40,872 bases of DNA from Streptomyces afghaniensis 772 (GTDB lineage Bacteria; Actinomycetota; Actinomycetes; Streptomycetales; Streptomycetaceae). A program made the translations under genes and the position numbers. Shown piece after piece: positions 40,241 through 40,872 of the stretch. The notes below the pieces were generated by a model. It saw only the letters and a list, made by a program, of their open reading frames with translations. It ran no database searches and was not told where the DNA came from. Location: the NCBI GenBank assembly GCA_000415505.1, contig KE354103.1:1-40872 (forward strand), read 5' to 3'. Each line of letters begins with the position of its first letter. The stretch's first letter is position 1.

Positions 40241-40872
40241 TGCCCCACGCCCCCGAACCCGACGAAGACGACCTCGACGCCATTGCACCGCCGGTGTTCC
40301 ACGTGGAGCAGGCCCTCCTCGGCGCCCTCCTCCTCGATCCGCACCGCCTCAGCAACGTGACCGGCATCGCCGCCGACTCGTTCTCCACCGCCGCGCACGC
40401 TGCCCTGTATGCCGCGATCAGCACCCTGCCACTGCCGCCCCTGCCGAGCACGCAAAGAACACCAAGTGGCTCGACCGCGTGCTCGCCACGGGACGCGAAC
40501 AGGCTCGCGGGCTGACCGCCTCGTACCTGCACACCCTTGTTCAGGTCTGTCCCTGGTCCCGCCACGCGCCTGCCTACGCACGGATGGTCGAGGCCGAACA
40601 TGCCCGCCGCCGTCTGCAGACGGCCGCCGAACGCCTCGTCCAGACCGCCCACGACGTCTCCCTCCCGCACCCCGTCCAGGCGGTGCTCGCCGAGGCCGAC
40701 GCGCTCGCCGCGGTCGTGGACGACATCGCAGCCCGCTTCCCGCCCCGCGCAGGCGTGCTGCCCCGCACCGCGGCACCATCGCCGCCCGTCGCGCCCGACT
40801 ACACGGAGGCGGTCGAGGAGGAGCAGATGCTGCTCGCGACCGCCACCGCCAACCCCGCCGACATCGAGTCCG
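40240..40872 (+). CDS. DnaB N-terminal-domain protein, frameshifted, 3' end outside
   Basis: ATG 40240 overlaps the previous stop (TGATG). The start 'PPVFHVEQALLGALLLDPHRLSNVTGIAADSFSTAAHAALYAAI' is the DnaB helicase N-terminal domain. Near 40450 the frame changes (one missing base) and continues 'EHAKNTKWLDRVLATGREQARGLTASYLHTLVQ' and 'ARRRLQTAAERLVQTAHDV'; a second start of the same domain appears at the end ('AVEEEQMLLATATANP') and is cut by the window edge. No ATPase core is present in the visible part. Such proteins may load or mimic the replicative helicase for plasmid replication. Confidence 0.75.

Noticed and set aside
1-40872. tRNA, rRNA, CRISPR array, insertion-sequence transposase, integrase
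   Set aside because: No cloverleaf-type T-loop sequences, regular repeats with spacers, transposase or recombinase motifs were recognised by eye.

Overview
The window is about 41 kb of very GC-rich actinobacterial DNA, almost certainly Streptomyces or a close relative. The signs are strong G/C preference at third codon positions, frequent GTG/TTG starts behind GGAG-type ribosome sites, ATGA/GTGA stop-start overlaps, and families largely confined to this group (DUF317, DUF4913, SCO6880-type proteins). The content is that of a large plasmid or integrated conjugative element: a type IV secretion-like machine, a coupling ATPase, two DNA methyltransferases without nucleases, a relaxase-like protein, a DnaB-N protein and many co-oriented unknown genes. 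No rRNA, tRNA, integrase, partition gene or CRISPR array was seen.

Layout. (i) 1-9990 reads leftward: an orphan DNA methyltransferase, a DUF4913 protein, a RelE-like protein, several small unknowns and a secreted SH3-like protein. It ends in a coupled cassette of two winged-helix regulators, an MFS exporter, a small conserved protein, an ATP-grasp ligase and a DUF317 protein cut by the window edge. (ii) 9991-10445 is a divergent intergenic region. (iii) 10446-24527 reads rightward: NlpC/P60 hydrolase, secreted SH3-like protein, VirB2-like, VirB8-like, VirB6-like, SCO6880-type and VirB4-like proteins, then accessory proteins, a lipoprotein and a glycosyltransferase. (iv) 24528-28858 looks like an inserted island of lower GC: a protein with two Phd/YefM-like domains fused to ROK, a membrane protein, a ParE/RelE-like small protein and a decayed MFS gene. 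(v) 28859-40872 resumes rightward: a relaxase-like protein without its catalytic histidines, a series of related unknown proteins, three DUF317 proteins, the VirD4/TraG coupling protein, a C5 cytosine methyltransferase and a DnaB-N protein cut by the edge.

Two features cross these blocks. A 56-bp element with an 8-5-8 palindrome is repeated at 6399-6454 and 29358-29413, oriented the same way relative to the downstream gene in opposite operons, which suggests shared control of both arms. In addition, at least nine genes need one or more single-base insertions to restore an otherwise intact reading frame; every one is an apparent deletion. That fits uncorrected long-read errors better than decay, so these genes are described as one unit with the break noted.

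Working model: the central genes build an envelope-spanning DNA-transfer apparatus, with cell-wall hydrolase, pilin-like, bridge, channel and energising ATPases. The coupling protein, relaxase-like protein and methyltransferases handle the DNA. The left-end ligase and exporter cassette and the ROK island are cargo.
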